In this document: piece after piece, positions 26,180-34,751 of the stretch
How positions within the stretch are numbered: position 1 is the first letter of the stretch
How the letters are laid out: every line of letters starts with the position of its first letter
DNA from: Sphingobacterium arenae
GTDB lineage: Bacteria > Bacteroidota > Bacteroidia > Sphingobacteriales > Sphingobacteriaceae
Reading direction: 5' to 3'
Length of the DNA stretch: 64,000 nucleotides
Assembly: GCF_014692505.1 (NCBI RefSeq)
Contig: NZ_JACNYK010000001.1
Coordinates: forward strand, 1,249,922-1,313,921
The notes under the pieces: model-generated
What the model saw: the letters and a program-made list of their open reading frames with translations, nothing else
Told to the model about the DNA's origin: nothing
Databases searched by the model: none
Program-made: the position numbers and the translations under genes

Positions 26180-26518
26180 ATTTTTTTCTTGATAAAAAAA
26201 CGAAGCAAAAAAATCAAGGCTTAGTATGTTTTCGCTACCTTTACTTGCCTCTTCCTAAACGGAATAGTCTACGTAAAGCTGGCCGCAAAAAAACACAAGG
26301 CCGTTTAAACCGCGTCATCACTTACCTTACTGGTCACATTTATTTACGCAATACACACGACCAGTTTGTCTTTCAGTACGCATTGCACGATCCCTTCCTT
26401 TAACCTATAATGTCGCCTCAAAAATTTTGAAAATGTAGAAACTGCTTTTTTTTGCACTTTCCATCCCATCAAAATTTTTCAGCGACGCTTTTTTCGTTCT
26501 TTTTTCTAAAAAAAGAAC
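26180..26518 (+). repeat. Composite structured repeat, copy D (diverged)
   Basis: Lies between the asnS start and the sucC stop. The left part begins with a T7/A7 hairpin (about 26180-26203) and is otherwise hard to align. A 7-bp stem actggtc/gaccagt (26329-26365) with a TTTATTTACGCAATACAC loop replaces the H module. The right part matches the family well: CATTGCAC..TCCCTTCCTTTAAC, then module S with gtcgc 26412-26416 and gcgac 26482-26486, perfect 11-bp arms aaaaattttga (26420-26430) and tcaaaattttt (26469-26479), and loop motifs TGTAGAAAC and TTTTTGCAC. The terminal 10-bp hairpin is at 26496-26518. Confidence 0.75.
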
Positions 26519-26536
26519 ATAAAAAATATTTTATCA

Positions 26537-26570
26537 AAAAAGCCGGTTTTCAAAAGGAAACCGGCTTTTT
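26537..26570 (-). terminator. Rho-independent terminator of sucC
   Basis: Perfect 12-bp stem aaaagccggttt/aaaccggctttt, 16 bp after the sucC stop in the minus direction; ends with a T run on both strands. Confidence 0.85.
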
Positions 26571-26585
26571 ATACTATAATCCTGA

Positions 26586-27779
26586 CTATCCTTTCAGTAC
26601 TTTCGTTACTAATTCCGCCGCTTCTTTCAATAAAATAGCAGAATAAACTTGTAAGCCAGACTCATCGATTAATTTTTTGGCTTCTGCTGCGTTTGTTCCT
26701 TGAAGACGGACAATAATAGGTACTGGAATATTTCCAATTTCCTGATACGCATCAATTACCCCTTGTGCAACGCGATCACAACGAACGATACCACCGAAGA
26801 TATTAATCAAAATAGCCTTAACGTTCGGATCTTTCAAAATGATGTTGAAACCGGCCTTTACGGTCTCTGCATTTGCTGTACCACCCACGTCCAAGAAATT
26901 TGCTGGTTCACCACCGGCAAGTTTAATGATATCCATAGTAGCCATAGCTAAACCAGCACCATTTACCATACAACCTACGTTACCATCCAATTTCACATAG
27001 TTCAAATTCGATTGGCCAGCTTCAACCTCCGTAGGGTCTTCTTCTGCTAGGTCACGTAAAGCAGCATAATCTGCGTGGCGGTATAATGCGTTCTCGTCAA
27101 AATTAACTTTCGCATCTACAGCTAAAATTTTGTCGTCAGACGTTTTCAACACTGGGTTGATTTCAAATAATGCAGCGTCAATCGTGTCGTAGGCCTTATA
27201 CAGGGCGGCAATAAATTTTACCATTTCCTTCTGTGCGGCACCGGACAAACCTAAGTTGAAGGCAATTTTACGAGCTTGGAAACCTTGTATGCCAACTTTA
27301 GGGTCGATTTCTTCTTTGAAAATTAGGTGTGGTGTTTTTTCCGCAACCTCTTCAATGTCCATGCCACCTTCGGTAGAATACATGATGATGTTACGTCCTT
27401 TTGCACGGTCTAATAAGACAGAAACATAAAATTCTTTGACTTCACTCTCTCCAGGATAATACACATCCTGTGCAACCAAAACTTTGTTTACTTTTTTTCC
27501 TTCTGGCCCTGTTTGTGGAGTAACCAATTGCATGCCAATGATATCTGTTGCCCGTTGCAACACCTCGTCATGGTTTTTTGCTAATTTCACGCCGCCACCT
27601 TTACCGCGACCACCGGCATGGATTTGTGCTTTTACAACCACCCAGTCCGAGTTAAAATCTTGTTTTAATGTCTGTGCAGCTTCAACAGCTTGCTCAGGAG
27701 TTTCTGCAAGGATTCCTTCTTGAACTCTTACGCCAAAACTTTTAAGTATTTCTTTTGCTTGATATTCGTGAATGTTCAT
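26586..27779 (-). CDS. sucC: Succinyl-CoA synthetase, beta subunit
   Basis: Nucleotide-binding subunit of the TCA-cycle enzyme that interconverts succinyl-CoA and succinate with substrate-level phosphorylation. The 397-residue protein starts MNIHEYQAKEILKSFGV, has the ATP-grasp fold (VVKAQIHAGGRGKGGGVKLA, EINPVLKT, AVDAKVNFDENA), and the CoA-ligase domain with GCMVNGAGLAMATMD and INIFGGIVRCDRVA. No sucD is adjacent; the alpha subunit must be elsewhere. Confidence 0.96.
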   Translation of the reverse strand: MNIHEYQAKEILKSFGVRVQEGILAETPEQAVEAAQTLKQDFNSDWVVVKAQIHAGGRGKGGGVKLAKNHDEVLQRATDIIGMQLVTPQTGPEGKKVNKVLVAQDVYYPGESEVKEFYVSVLLDRAKGRNIIMYSTEGGMDIEEVAEKTPHLIFKEEIDPKVGIQGFQARKIAFNLGLSGAAQKEMVKFIAALYKAYDTIDAALFEINPVLKTSDDKILAVDAKVNFDENALYRHADYAALRDLAEEDPTEVEAGQSNLNYVKLDGNVGCMVNGAGLAMATMDIIKLAGGEPANFLDVGGTANAETVKAGFNIILKDPNVKAILINIFGGIVRCDRVAQGVIDAYQEIGNIPVPIIVRLQGTNAAEAKKLIDESGLQVYSAILLKEAAELVTKVLKG

Positions 27780-27934
27780 CTTAAAAAATTTGTCGTAAAA
27801 TTATGATTTTTAAATGGAAAGGGCAAGTAATCTTTTCCCCCTTTTTTCATGTAATTGTTTTTTCTTCCAGGGTGATGAAGCGGCCATGATTTAAATATAA
27901 TGGAAAGTGATTTTCGAAAATCATGGCGGTTTCT

Positions 27935-27942
27935 TACCTTCG
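27935..27942 (+). promoter_or_regulatory. Promoter -7 box of lolD (probably leaderless)
   Basis: TACCTTCG (one mismatch to TAnnTTTG) ends 4 nt before the ATG at 27947. A TTTTCG about 18 bp upstream may be the -33 element. Confidence 0.5.
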
Positions 27943-27946
27943 CATT

Positions 27947-28600
27947 ATGATATTGGATGCTACCCAAATATATAAGTCTTTCGGTCAGTTACCGATTCTG
28001 CGCGGAGTAGACCTCTCTGTGGATAGGGGAGAGATTGTTTCGATCGTTGGTGCATCGGGAGCGGGAAAAAGCACCTTATTACATATTGTCGGTACGCTAG
28101 ACAGGCCGGATAACGGGCGTGTGGTTATTGATGGAATCGATGTAAACGCACTGAGTGAAAAGAAAATGAGTTTATTCCGTAATAAACATATTGGTTTCGT
28201 TTTTCAATTTCATCATCTGTTGCCGGAATTTACAGCTCTTGAAAATGTCTGCATTCCAGCTTTTATTAACCGCGTCGAAAAAAAAGAAGCGGAAGCACGC
28301 GGAATGGAGCTTTTGGAGCGACTGGGGGTTGAACATCGCGCGCAACACAAACCATCGGAAATGTCTGGAGGAGAGCAACAAAGGGTTTCGGTGGCTCGTG
28401 CGCTGGTTAATAATCCTTCCTTAATTCTTGCAGACGAGCCGTCCGGTAACCTCGATTCAGAGAATGCGGCTTCGTTACATCAGTTGTTTTTTGATTTACG
28501 TGCGTCCCTCGGTCAGACTTTTATCATCGTTACGCATAATGAAGAACTGGCAAGCATCTCGGATAGAACGGTGCACATGCGTGATGGACAGATTCTTTAA
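27947..28600 (+). CDS. lolD: ABC transporter ATPase, LolD type
   Basis: ATP-binding subunit of the lipoprotein-releasing or a related MacB-class ABC system. From the ATG at 27947 it has 217 residues. Walker A is [13 protein letters not shown], the Q loop is [19 protein letters not shown] (typical of the LolD/MacB group), the signature is [16 protein letters not shown], and Walker B is [12 protein letters not shown] with ITVTHNEE-like [10 protein letters not shown]. An upstream GTG/ATG in frame (27923) would overlap the promoter box. No permease is adjacent. The next gene starts 8 bp after its stop. Confidence 0.88.
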   Translation: MILDATQIYKSFGQLPILRGVDLSVDRGEIVSIVGASGAGKSTLLHIVGTLDRPDNGRVVIDGIDVNALSEKKMSLFRNKHIGFVFQFHHLLPEFTALENVCIPAFINRVEKKEAEARGMELLERLGVEHRAQHKPSEMSGGEQQRVSVARALVNNPSLILADEPSGNLDSENAASLHQLFFDLRASLGQTFIIVTHNEELASISDRTVHMRDGQIL

Positions 28601-28608
28601 AATAAATA

Positions 28609-29070
28609 ATGGATACTATTTTAATCACTTTTGGTACGCGGCCCCTTGCTCAACGTGTGGGCAGGTTATTGTCGTCGCGTTATGAAGTTGCTTATGCCAC
28701 TTCAGAAGCCTTCCCTGATCTGCTGTTGAAGCAAAACTATTTTCGAATACCGATGGCGGCAACACCCACCTTTGCGCATGAAATATTAAAGCTATGTTTG
28801 GATAGCGGTTGTAGGATGATACTTCCGTTGGGTAAAAAGGAACTGCAACCGCTACACGAAGCCCGAATTTTATTGGAAGAATACGGGATAGTTGTTTTAT
28901 TACCACGTAATTTGGAATATTGTTTTATGCTCGAGAGTCCGTCAGGAGAAATACATGTAGTGGAAGCGGGAAAAGATATGTTGACAGGGGATCAGCTATG
29001 CCATGACCATTTTTCGGGCGTGGCGATGTTGTCCGACTCCAGTGATGAACCGATACTTTGTTTAGTGTAG
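28609..29070 (+). CDS. Stand-alone pre-ATP-grasp-like protein
   Basis: Protein of 153 residues. The N-terminal half looks like the nucleotide-binding-like pre-ATP-grasp domain of carbamoyl-phosphate-synthase-type ligases (ILITFGTRPLAQRVGRLL, then a later CRMILPLGKKELQPLHEARILLEEYGI), but the ATP-grasp catalytic module that should follow is missing: the ORF ends after about 50 further residues. It sits between lolD (8 bp) and the HAD-like gene, whose ATG immediately follows its stop. In Bacteroidota polysaccharide clusters full-length ATP-grasp and HAD genes often neighbour each other; this may be a reduced derivative. Function unknown. Confidence 0.6.
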   Translation: MDTILITFGTRPLAQRVGRLLSSRYEVAYATSEAFPDLLLKQNYFRIPMAATPTFAHEILKLCLDSGCRMILPLGKKELQPLHEARILLEEYGIVVLLPRNLEYCFMLESPSGEIHVVEAGKDMLTGDQLCHDHFSGVAMLSDSSDEPILCLV

Positions 29071-29643
29071 ATGATGATAAATAACGATATAGTCTCTTTT
29101 GATAAATTGGTTTATGTCTTTGAAATCGATGATGTTTTATATCCGAAGCAGGATTATCTATTGCAGGTCTATTATTTGTTTTCCAATTTCGTAGAATATA
29201 CGGAAGGACGGTCGATAGCGAAAGAAATGGTAGACTATATGAAGAAAACTTTTGAGGATCTAGGAGAGCATGAAGTACTGCCAAAGACGATTATGTATTT
29301 TGGGTTAAATGAAGCGTATCTTGAAAACTTTGAAAGGCTGAAAGCCAATGCACACCTCCCTTTGAAGCTAATTTTGACAGATAATATTAAAAAAATATTG
29401 TTATCTTTATTCGAACAGGGAAAGCAAGTGGGTATATTAACAGATGGGAATCCTGTAGAGCAACTAAATAAACTGAAGCACATCGATTGGCAAGAGCTAG
29501 CTAGATTTTTGCCTTCATTAAAAGTGTTTTTTATACGTGAATTGATATTTCGTAATATCAATCCTATTGATTTTCTTAAAGAGGAGTATCAGGTTTCTGC
29601 CGATGAAATTTCGATCTTTAAGGAGGAGAGTTTGAAATTTTGA
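29071..29643 (+). CDS. HAD-like protein with altered catalytic motif
   Basis: Protein of 190 residues resembling haloacid-dehalogenase hydrolases. Motif I reads YVFEIDDVLYPKQDYL where active enzymes have F-D-x-D-D-T-L-Y: the nucleophile Asp is replaced by Glu while the second Asp is kept. Motif II is visible as GILTDGNP. The C-terminus stops at DEISIFKEESLKF, where the Mg-binding GD..D of motif IV should be. Both changes predict loss of phosphatase activity. It begins directly at the stop of the pre-ATP-grasp-like gene and is 27 bp from the LacI gene, so the three are likely one unit. Confidence 0.72.
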   Translation: MMINNDIVSFDKLVYVFEIDDVLYPKQDYLLQVYYLFSNFVEYTEGRSIAKEMVDYMKKTFEDLGEHEVLPKTIMYFGLNEAYLENFERLKANAHLPLKLILTDNIKKILLSLFEQGKQVGILTDGNPVEQLNKLKHIDWQELARFLPSLKVFFIRELIFRNINPIDFLKEEYQVSADEISIFKEESLKF

Positions 29644-29670
29644 TGGATTGTTTTTGTCAAAGGAAAAGAT

Positions 29671-30678
29671 ATGAAGAAAAAACCGGCAACGATAAAGGAA
29701 ATTGCTCGTAGACTGAAAATATCGCCGTCCACGGTGTCGCGTGCACTTAATGATCATCCGAGCATTGGTTTGGTAACAACAATGCGCGTAAAAAAGGTGG
29801 CCGAAGAACTTAATTATGAACCTAATCAGACGGCGATATTTTTTAAACAACGACGCACATTCACCATCGGCGTCATTCTTCCAAGTCTTTCCGAACCTTT
29901 CTTCTCCTCTGCGATTAGTGAAATTGAAAAAGTGGCAGTGGAGCATGAATACACTGTGCTTATGGGACAGTCGCATGACGATGCTGCGCGTGAATTAAAA
30001 ATTCTAAAAACGTTTAGAAAACACCGCGTGGACGGTATTCTGATGTCGCTTGGTAAAAATACAGAAGACTTGAGTTTTATCAAGATGTTAGCGGATGCAG
30101 AAGTGCCGATTGTTTTCTTTGACTGCGTGCCGAGCATTGATGGGGTTAATAAAGTATATAGCGATCTTTCGACAGGTATGCGCGAAGCGGTTCAATCGTT
30201 TGCTTCCTTAGGGCATAAGAATATAGCGTTGATTAACGGTCCGAGAAATTTACTGGCATCCCAAGAACGAGCAGCAGCGTATAAAAAGGCGCTGAAAAGT
30301 GAAAATCTGGAATACAGCGAACGTTATGAAGTTGATACCGACTTAACGGAACAGGGTAATATCGCGGCGATCGACAAATTATTGACGTTGTCAGAACGCC
30401 CATCGGCCATTGTGTCTTTTAACGATTTTGTCACCCTAGATGTGATAAAACATGTACGACAAAAAGGACTGGTGCAAAAGAAAGACGTTTTTTTTATTAG
30501 CTATGCTAATTATCCTTTATGGAAATATATGGAAAATCCGCCGATGGGAAGCATCGAACAATATCCAGACAAACAGGCTCGTAAAGCGGCTGAAATTCTG
30601 TTTAAACATATTGGAACAACAGAGGGGGAACAGGAACCGGAAACGGTTATTTTTAAATCGAAGTTAGTGTTAAAATAA
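29671..30678 (+). CDS. LacI family transcriptional regulator
   Basis: DNA-binding repressor of 335 residues. The N-terminal HTH is TIKEIARRLKISPSTVSRAL followed by hinge helix VKKVAEELNYEPNQTA; the periplasmic-binding-protein-like core (60-335) has IGVILPSLSEPFFSSAI, the Asp-rich VPIVFFDCVPS and the C-terminal MGSIEQYPDKQARKAAEIL. The ligand is probably a sugar or nucleoside, as in the family, but no transport or catabolic gene is adjacent. It follows two degenerate-looking genes on the same strand and ends at a bidirectional terminator. Confidence 0.93.
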   Translation: MKKKPATIKEIARRLKISPSTVSRALNDHPSIGLVTTMRVKKVAEELNYEPNQTAIFFKQRRTFTIGVILPSLSEPFFSSAISEIEKVAVEHEYTVLMGQSHDDAARELKILKTFRKHRVDGILMSLGKNTEDLSFIKMLADAEVPIVFFDCVPSIDGVNKVYSDLSTGMREAVQSFASLGHKNIALINGPRNLLASQERAAAYKKALKSENLEYSERYEVDTDLTEQGNIAAIDKLLTLSERPSAIVSFNDFVTLDVIKHVRQKGLVQKKDVFFISYANYPLWKYMENPPMGSIEQYPDKQARKAAEILFKHIGTTEGEQEPETVIFKSKLVLK

Positions 30679-30709
30679 AGAAGCGAGGTATATGCCTCGC
30701 TTCTTTATT
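30674..30709. terminator. Bidirectional terminator between lacI-type gene and lpd
   Basis: Near-perfect 15-bp stem (aataaagaagcgagg with cctcgcttctttatt) with A and T runs at both ends, placed between two convergent stops. Confidence 0.9.
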
Positions 30710-32098
30710 TTATAAATGAATTACTTCGTCATAGGCCGCCGCCGCAGCTTCCATAATAGCCTCACTCATTGTCGGGTGTGGATGAACAGCTTTGATCATC
30801 TCGTGTCCTGTAGTTTCTAGTTTTCGGGCAACAACAATTTCTGCAATCATTTCCGTTACGTTGGCACCTATCATATGTGCTCCGAGAAGCTCTCCGTATT
30901 TCGCGTCAAAAATTAATTTGACAAACCCGTCTTTAGCACCTGCAGCCGAAGCCTTACCAGATGCCGAAAACGGGAATTTTCCCACTTTAAGTTCGTAACC
31001 AGCTTCTTTCGCCGCTTTTTCCGTATAACCGACAGATGCAATCTCTGGCGAGCAGTAAGTACATCCCGGTATGTTATTGTAGTCAATAGGGTCTACATGT
31101 AGGCCTTTTATTTTCTCTACACACGTTATACCTTCAGCAGAAGCAACGTGCGCCAAGGCCTGGCCTTTTACGATATCACCGATAGCGTATACGCCGTTGA
31201 TATTGGTTTGGTAAAAATCGTCGACCACCACGCGGCCTTTATCGGTTTTTACACCCACTTCTTCTAATCCTAAATTTTCAATATTTGGTGTGATACCTAC
31301 TGCAGAAAGAACAACTTCAGCTTCAATAGTTTCTGTCCCTTTTGCGGTTTTGATCGAAACTTTTGATAACGCACCTTTTGTGTCCACCGATTGAACCTCT
31401 GATTTGGTCATAATATCGATGCCTACTTTTTTTAACGATTTTTCAAGCTGTTTCGATACCTCTTCGTCTTCTACGGGCACTATTCTGTCCATGAATTCGA
31501 CAATGGTTACTTTGGTGCCGATCGCGTTATAGAAATAGGCAAACTCAACACCAATAGCTCCCGATCCAACAACAACCAACGATTTAGGTTGTTCAGGAAG
31601 ATTCATGGCCTGACGATAACCGATGATCTTCTTGCCATCTTGAGGTAGGTTCGGTAATTCACGTGAGCGGGCGCCTGTGGCTAATATAGTGTGTTTAGCG
31701 CCGTATTCTTTTGAAGAACCATCGGCGCCTTTTACTTCTATCTTACCACCTTTTTTTATTTTTGCGGCACCCATAATGACATCAATTTTGTTCTTTTTCA
31801 TCAAGAACTGGATGCCTTTACTCATACCATCAGCAACGCCACGACTCCGTTTTACGATCGCAGAAAAGTCTGCTTCGCCCCCTTGCACTTTAATGCCATA
31901 TTCCTCAGCATGATTTAAATACTCAAATACTTGTGCACTTTTCAAGAGAGCTTTGGTGGGTATACAGCCCCAGTTTAAACAGATGCCACCTAATGCTTCG
32001 CGTTCTACAATCGCTGTTTTAAAACCTAATTGAGATGCACGGATAGCAGCAACATATCCTCCCGGACCACTACCGATTACTATGATATCGTAGTTCAT
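30710..32098 (-). CDS. lpd: Dihydrolipoyl dehydrogenase (first copy)
   Basis: FAD-dependent disulfide oxidoreductase, the E3 subunit that reoxidises dihydrolipoamide in 2-oxo-acid dehydrogenase or glycine-cleavage complexes. The 462-residue protein has the FAD motif IIVIGSGPGGYVAAIR, redox-active Cys40/Cys45 in GGICLNWGCIPTKAL, the NAD motif VVVGSGAIGVEFAYFY, GVYAIGDIVKG and the C-terminal His-Glu pair in HPHPTMSEAIMEA. No E1/E2 gene is adjacent. A second, different E3 gene lies about 1.1 kb upstream on the same strand. Confidence 0.95.
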   Translation of the reverse strand: MNYDIIVIGSGPGGYVAAIRASQLGFKTAIVEREALGGICLNWGCIPTKALLKSAQVFEYLNHAEEYGIKVQGGEADFSAIVKRSRGVADGMSKGIQFLMKKNKIDVIMGAAKIKKGGKIEVKGADGSSKEYGAKHTILATGARSRELPNLPQDGKKIIGYRQAMNLPEQPKSLVVVGSGAIGVEFAYFYNAIGTKVTIVEFMDRIVPVEDEEVSKQLEKSLKKVGIDIMTKSEVQSVDTKGALSKVSIKTAKGTETIEAEVVLSAVGITPNIENLGLEEVGVKTDKGRVVVDDFYQTNINGVYAIGDIVKGQALAHVASAEGITCVEKIKGLHVDPIDYNNIPGCTYCSPEIASVGYTEKAAKEAGYELKVGKFPFSASGKASAAGAKDGFVKLIFDAKYGELLGAHMIGANVTEMIAEIVVARKLETTGHEMIKAVHPHPTMSEAIMEAAAAAYDEVIHL

Positions 32099-32437
32099 AA
32101 TGTGTATTTGTTTTTACGCGTATTCATTGCACATGAGGCATTCCGAGTACGCATTTAATTTAAACGTTTTATAGTAAAAGATCTTGCTCGCTTTGCGAAC
32201 GTTCCAAAAATACATATTTTTTTCATATGTATATAACTTGTTCTTTACCGGCCATATGGAATATTCAGTTATGTTATGCGTGTTCTTGTCATGAATCCGT
32301 GGATATTTCCGCTGTATATCATGTTGTCTTCTTTAAGATGTGGAAGCTATCGTGTCAGCATTTGGTCAATAGATGATTAAAATATAGGGCGATTGGAGTT
32401 TAGAACGTATGTTTGCGAAAACTTTTAATTGTTCATT
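32099..32437. other. Intergenic region without recognisable features
   Basis: About 340 bp between the divergent lpd and DUF3817 starts. AT-rich, must hold two promoters. I see no gene, repeat module or structured element. Confidence 0.5.
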
Positions 32438-32746
32438 ATGCTACGTATTTTTCAGCAAATTGCCTTGTGGGAGGCTGTCTCCACTGTCATTCTTTTTTTT
32501 GTCGCTATGCCCTTAAAATATCTAGCCGATATACCTGAGGCCGTTCGTATTGCCGGCTCTATTCACGGTTTTCTTGTGGTATTGTTTGTTGTTTTGCTCG
32601 TGATGTGCTGGAATGAATATAAATGGCCGTTTAGCCGAGTAATAAAATATTTCTTGGTATCCTTGATTCCTGTTGTTTCCTTTTGGGTAGAGCGGGATGT
32701 TAAACGCCAGATCCACACACAAAAGACGACCGGTAGTTCACTTTAG
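32438..32746 (+). CDS. DUF3817 domain membrane protein
   Basis: Small integral membrane protein of 102 residues from the ATG at 32438 (a TTG at 32429 is in frame). Three membrane segments are visible (AVSTVILFFVAMPLKYLA, HGFLVVLFVVLLVMCW, YFLVSLIPVVSFWV), with the family ending VERDVKRQ. DUF3817 proteins are widespread and of unknown function. Its stop overlaps the convergent thioesterase stop by 4 bp. Confidence 0.82.
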   Translation: MLRIFQQIALWEAVSTVILFFVAMPLKYLADIPEAVRIAGSIHGFLVVLFVVLLVMCWNEYKWPFSRVIKYFLVSLIPVVSFWVERDVKRQIHTQKTTGSSL

Positions 32747-33153
32747 CCTTGTTGTTTGTCCGGAAAGGAGTCGATGCTCATGTAAGCATAGGTAATCTCT
32801 GTCTTTCCGTGTGGTACAGGATTGCCATCCTTGTCCAGATTGACGAATACAAGCTTGTCGATCGAAAGTATAGTTTTTCGGGTAATCTTGTTGCGGACCT
32901 CACATCGCATGGTGATGGATGTCGTGCCGAAATTTGTAGCCGTAATGCCCATTTCTATAATATCGCCCTGCTTGGCGGAACTAACAAAATTGATTTCGGA
33001 AATGTACTTTGTGACAACATGCGGGTTGCTCAATTGTACAATCGCATAGATGACGGCTTCTTCATCTATCCAACTTAACAACCTGCCACCGAACAGGGAA
33101 CCGTTGGGGTTAAGGTCTTCGGGCTTTACCCATTTTCTAGTGTGAAAATTCAT
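32743..33153 (-). CDS. Acyl-CoA thioesterase, hotdog fold (YciA type)
   Basis: Hydrolyses acyl-CoA to free acid and CoA. The protein has 136 residues from the ATG at 33153, which gives the family start MNFHTRKWVKPEDLNPNGSL; an ATG at 33168 is also in frame. The hotdog helix LFGGRLLSWIDEEAVIYA carries the Asp of the active site and INFVSSAKQGDIIEMG is the next beta strand. A second, distinct hotdog thioesterase lies at 59.4 kb. Confidence 0.88.
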   Translation of the reverse strand: MNFHTRKWVKPEDLNPNGSLFGGRLLSWIDEEAVIYAIVQLSNPHVVTKYISEINFVSSAKQGDIIEMGITATNFGTTSITMRCEVRNKITRKTILSIDKLVFVNLDKDGNPVPHGKTEITYAYMSIDSFPDKQQG

Positions 33154-33172
33154 AATGTTATTCTTCATTAAG

Positions 33173-33199
33173 AAAGGCAAGATCGGTGATCTTGCCTTT
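33173..33199 (-). terminator. Terminator between second lpd and thioesterase
   Basis: Perfect 12-bp stem aaaggcaagatc/gatcttgccttt with a 3-nt loop, 7 bp past the lpd stop on the minus strand; it separates the two same-strand genes. Confidence 0.85.
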
Positions 33200-33205
33200 T
33201 ATTAT

Positions 33206-34612
33206 TTAAGCGTGGATGGCTCGGTTTGCCGTTGCGGCCAACGCCGCTTCTTTTATTGCTTCCGTAAACGTAGGATGTGCGTGGCATATTCGGCCTATAT
33301 CTTCAGCAGATGCGCGGTATTCCATCGCTACCACCGCCTCTGCGATCATGTCAGCTGCTCGGGGCCCAATCATATGTACACCCAATACCTCATCAGTAGC
33401 GAGATCTGCTAACACTTTGATGAATCCATCCGTGTCTCCCGAAGCTTTCGCTCGTCCCGATGCTTTAAAAGAGAAGGAACCTGTTTTATATTTTACACCG
33501 GCTTCTTTCAATTGTTCTTCTGTTTTTCCGACAGAGGCCACCTCAGGCCAGGTATATACTACACCTGGTATCAGATTATAGTCTATATGGGGCTTTTGTC
33601 CAACAATATGTTCTGCTACATAGACACCCTCATCTTCTGCTTTATGAGCAAGCATGGCGCCTTTTATGACATCACCGATTGCGTAAACACCTTCCACAGC
33701 TGTTTCTAGATGCTCATTCACCGGGATCTTATTTCCTCGTTCTTCCGTTTTGATGCCAATATTTTCTAAGCCGAGACCTTCGGTATACGCGGTTCTTCCC
33801 ACGGCAACAATACAATAGTCGCCTTCTAAAGAAACTGTTTCGCCTTTAGGGTTTTCCGCAGTAACGGTCACTTTTTTGCCCTTTGCGGTAGCGCCCGTAA
33901 CTTTGTGTCCTAAGAAGAACTCGACACCTAAGTTTTTCTTTAAGACACGCTGTAATTCCTTTCCTAACCCTCCATCCATTGTTCCGATGATGGATTTCTC
34001 ATATTCGACAACGGATACTTTTGCACCCAAACGTGCATAAACAGATCCCAGCTCCAAACCGATTACACCACCGCCAATAACGATAAGATGTTTCGGAACT
34101 TCTTGAAGATTCAATGCTTCCGTTGATGTGATGATGCGCTTTTTATCAATTGGTAAGAAAGGCAGGGCTGTAGGTTTTGACCCTGTTGCGATGATTACAT
34201 TTTTTGCTTTTAGTTCGGTTGAGCTACCATCGTTTTGGACGACTTTAATGGTGTTTTTATCCAGAAAAGATCCAACGCCTTCGTAAGTATCTATTTTGTT
34301 TTTCTTAAAAAGAAACGTAATACCCGCCGTGTTTTGCGATATGACATCGTTTTTACGCGCCATCATCTTTTTTACATCGATCTTAAGATTGGTCAATCCG
34401 ATACCATGTGTCTCAAAACTGTGGGCGGCGTTGTGATAATGCTCTGAGCTGTCTAATAACGCTTTAGAAGGAATACATCCAACGTTTAGACACGTGCCTC
34501 CAAAAGTGCTATATTTCTCGATTACAGCCGTTTTTAGTCCAAGCTGCGCACAGCGAATAGCGCTTACATATCCACCGGGACCGCTTCCTATAACGATTAC
34601 GTCGTATTGCAT
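33206..34612 (-). CDS. lpdA: Dihydrolipoyl dehydrogenase (second copy)
   Basis: Second E3 flavoprotein, 468 residues, clearly different from the copy at 30.7 kb. FAD motif VIVIGSGPGGYVSAIR, redox Cys41/Cys46 in FGGTCLNVGCIPSKAL, NAD motif LIVIGGGVIGLELGSVYARLG, GVYAIGDVIKGAMLAHKA, and C-terminal HAHPTFTEAIKEA. The CLNVGCIPSK form is typical of E3s serving 2-oxoglutarate dehydrogenase, while the CLNWGC form of the other copy is more typical of pyruvate or branched-chain complexes; this assignment is tentative. No complex partner is adjacent. Confidence 0.94.
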   Translation of the reverse strand: MQYDVIVIGSGPGGYVSAIRCAQLGLKTAVIEKYSTFGGTCLNVGCIPSKALLDSSEHYHNAAHSFETHGIGLTNLKIDVKKMMARKNDVISQNTAGITFLFKKNKIDTYEGVGSFLDKNTIKVVQNDGSSTELKAKNVIIATGSKPTALPFLPIDKKRIITSTEALNLQEVPKHLIVIGGGVIGLELGSVYARLGAKVSVVEYEKSIIGTMDGGLGKELQRVLKKNLGVEFFLGHKVTGATAKGKKVTVTAENPKGETVSLEGDYCIVAVGRTAYTEGLGLENIGIKTEERGNKIPVNEHLETAVEGVYAIGDVIKGAMLAHKAEDEGVYVAEHIVGQKPHIDYNLIPGVVYTWPEVASVGKTEEQLKEAGVKYKTGSFSFKASGRAKASGDTDGFIKVLADLATDEVLGVHMIGPRAADMIAEAVVAMEYRASAEDIGRICHAHPTFTEAIKEAALAATANRAIHA

Positions 34613-34689
34613 AAAAAATAGTATTGTAGTTTCGACCTCAAAGTTAACGATTTAAATAGATTTAATGACATTTTAATGCGTAAATAAAA

Positions 34690-34713
34690 AGCATTTACCT
34701 GGGGGTAAATGCT
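34690..34713 (-). terminator. Terminator of the azurin-like gene
   Basis: Perfect 10-bp stem agcatttacc/ggtaaatgct followed by a T-rich run on the minus strand, 38 bp after the azurin-like stop. Confidence 0.8.
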
Positions 34714-34751
34714 TCTCGATTTGTAACACATTTTATAAAATGTAAAATCGC

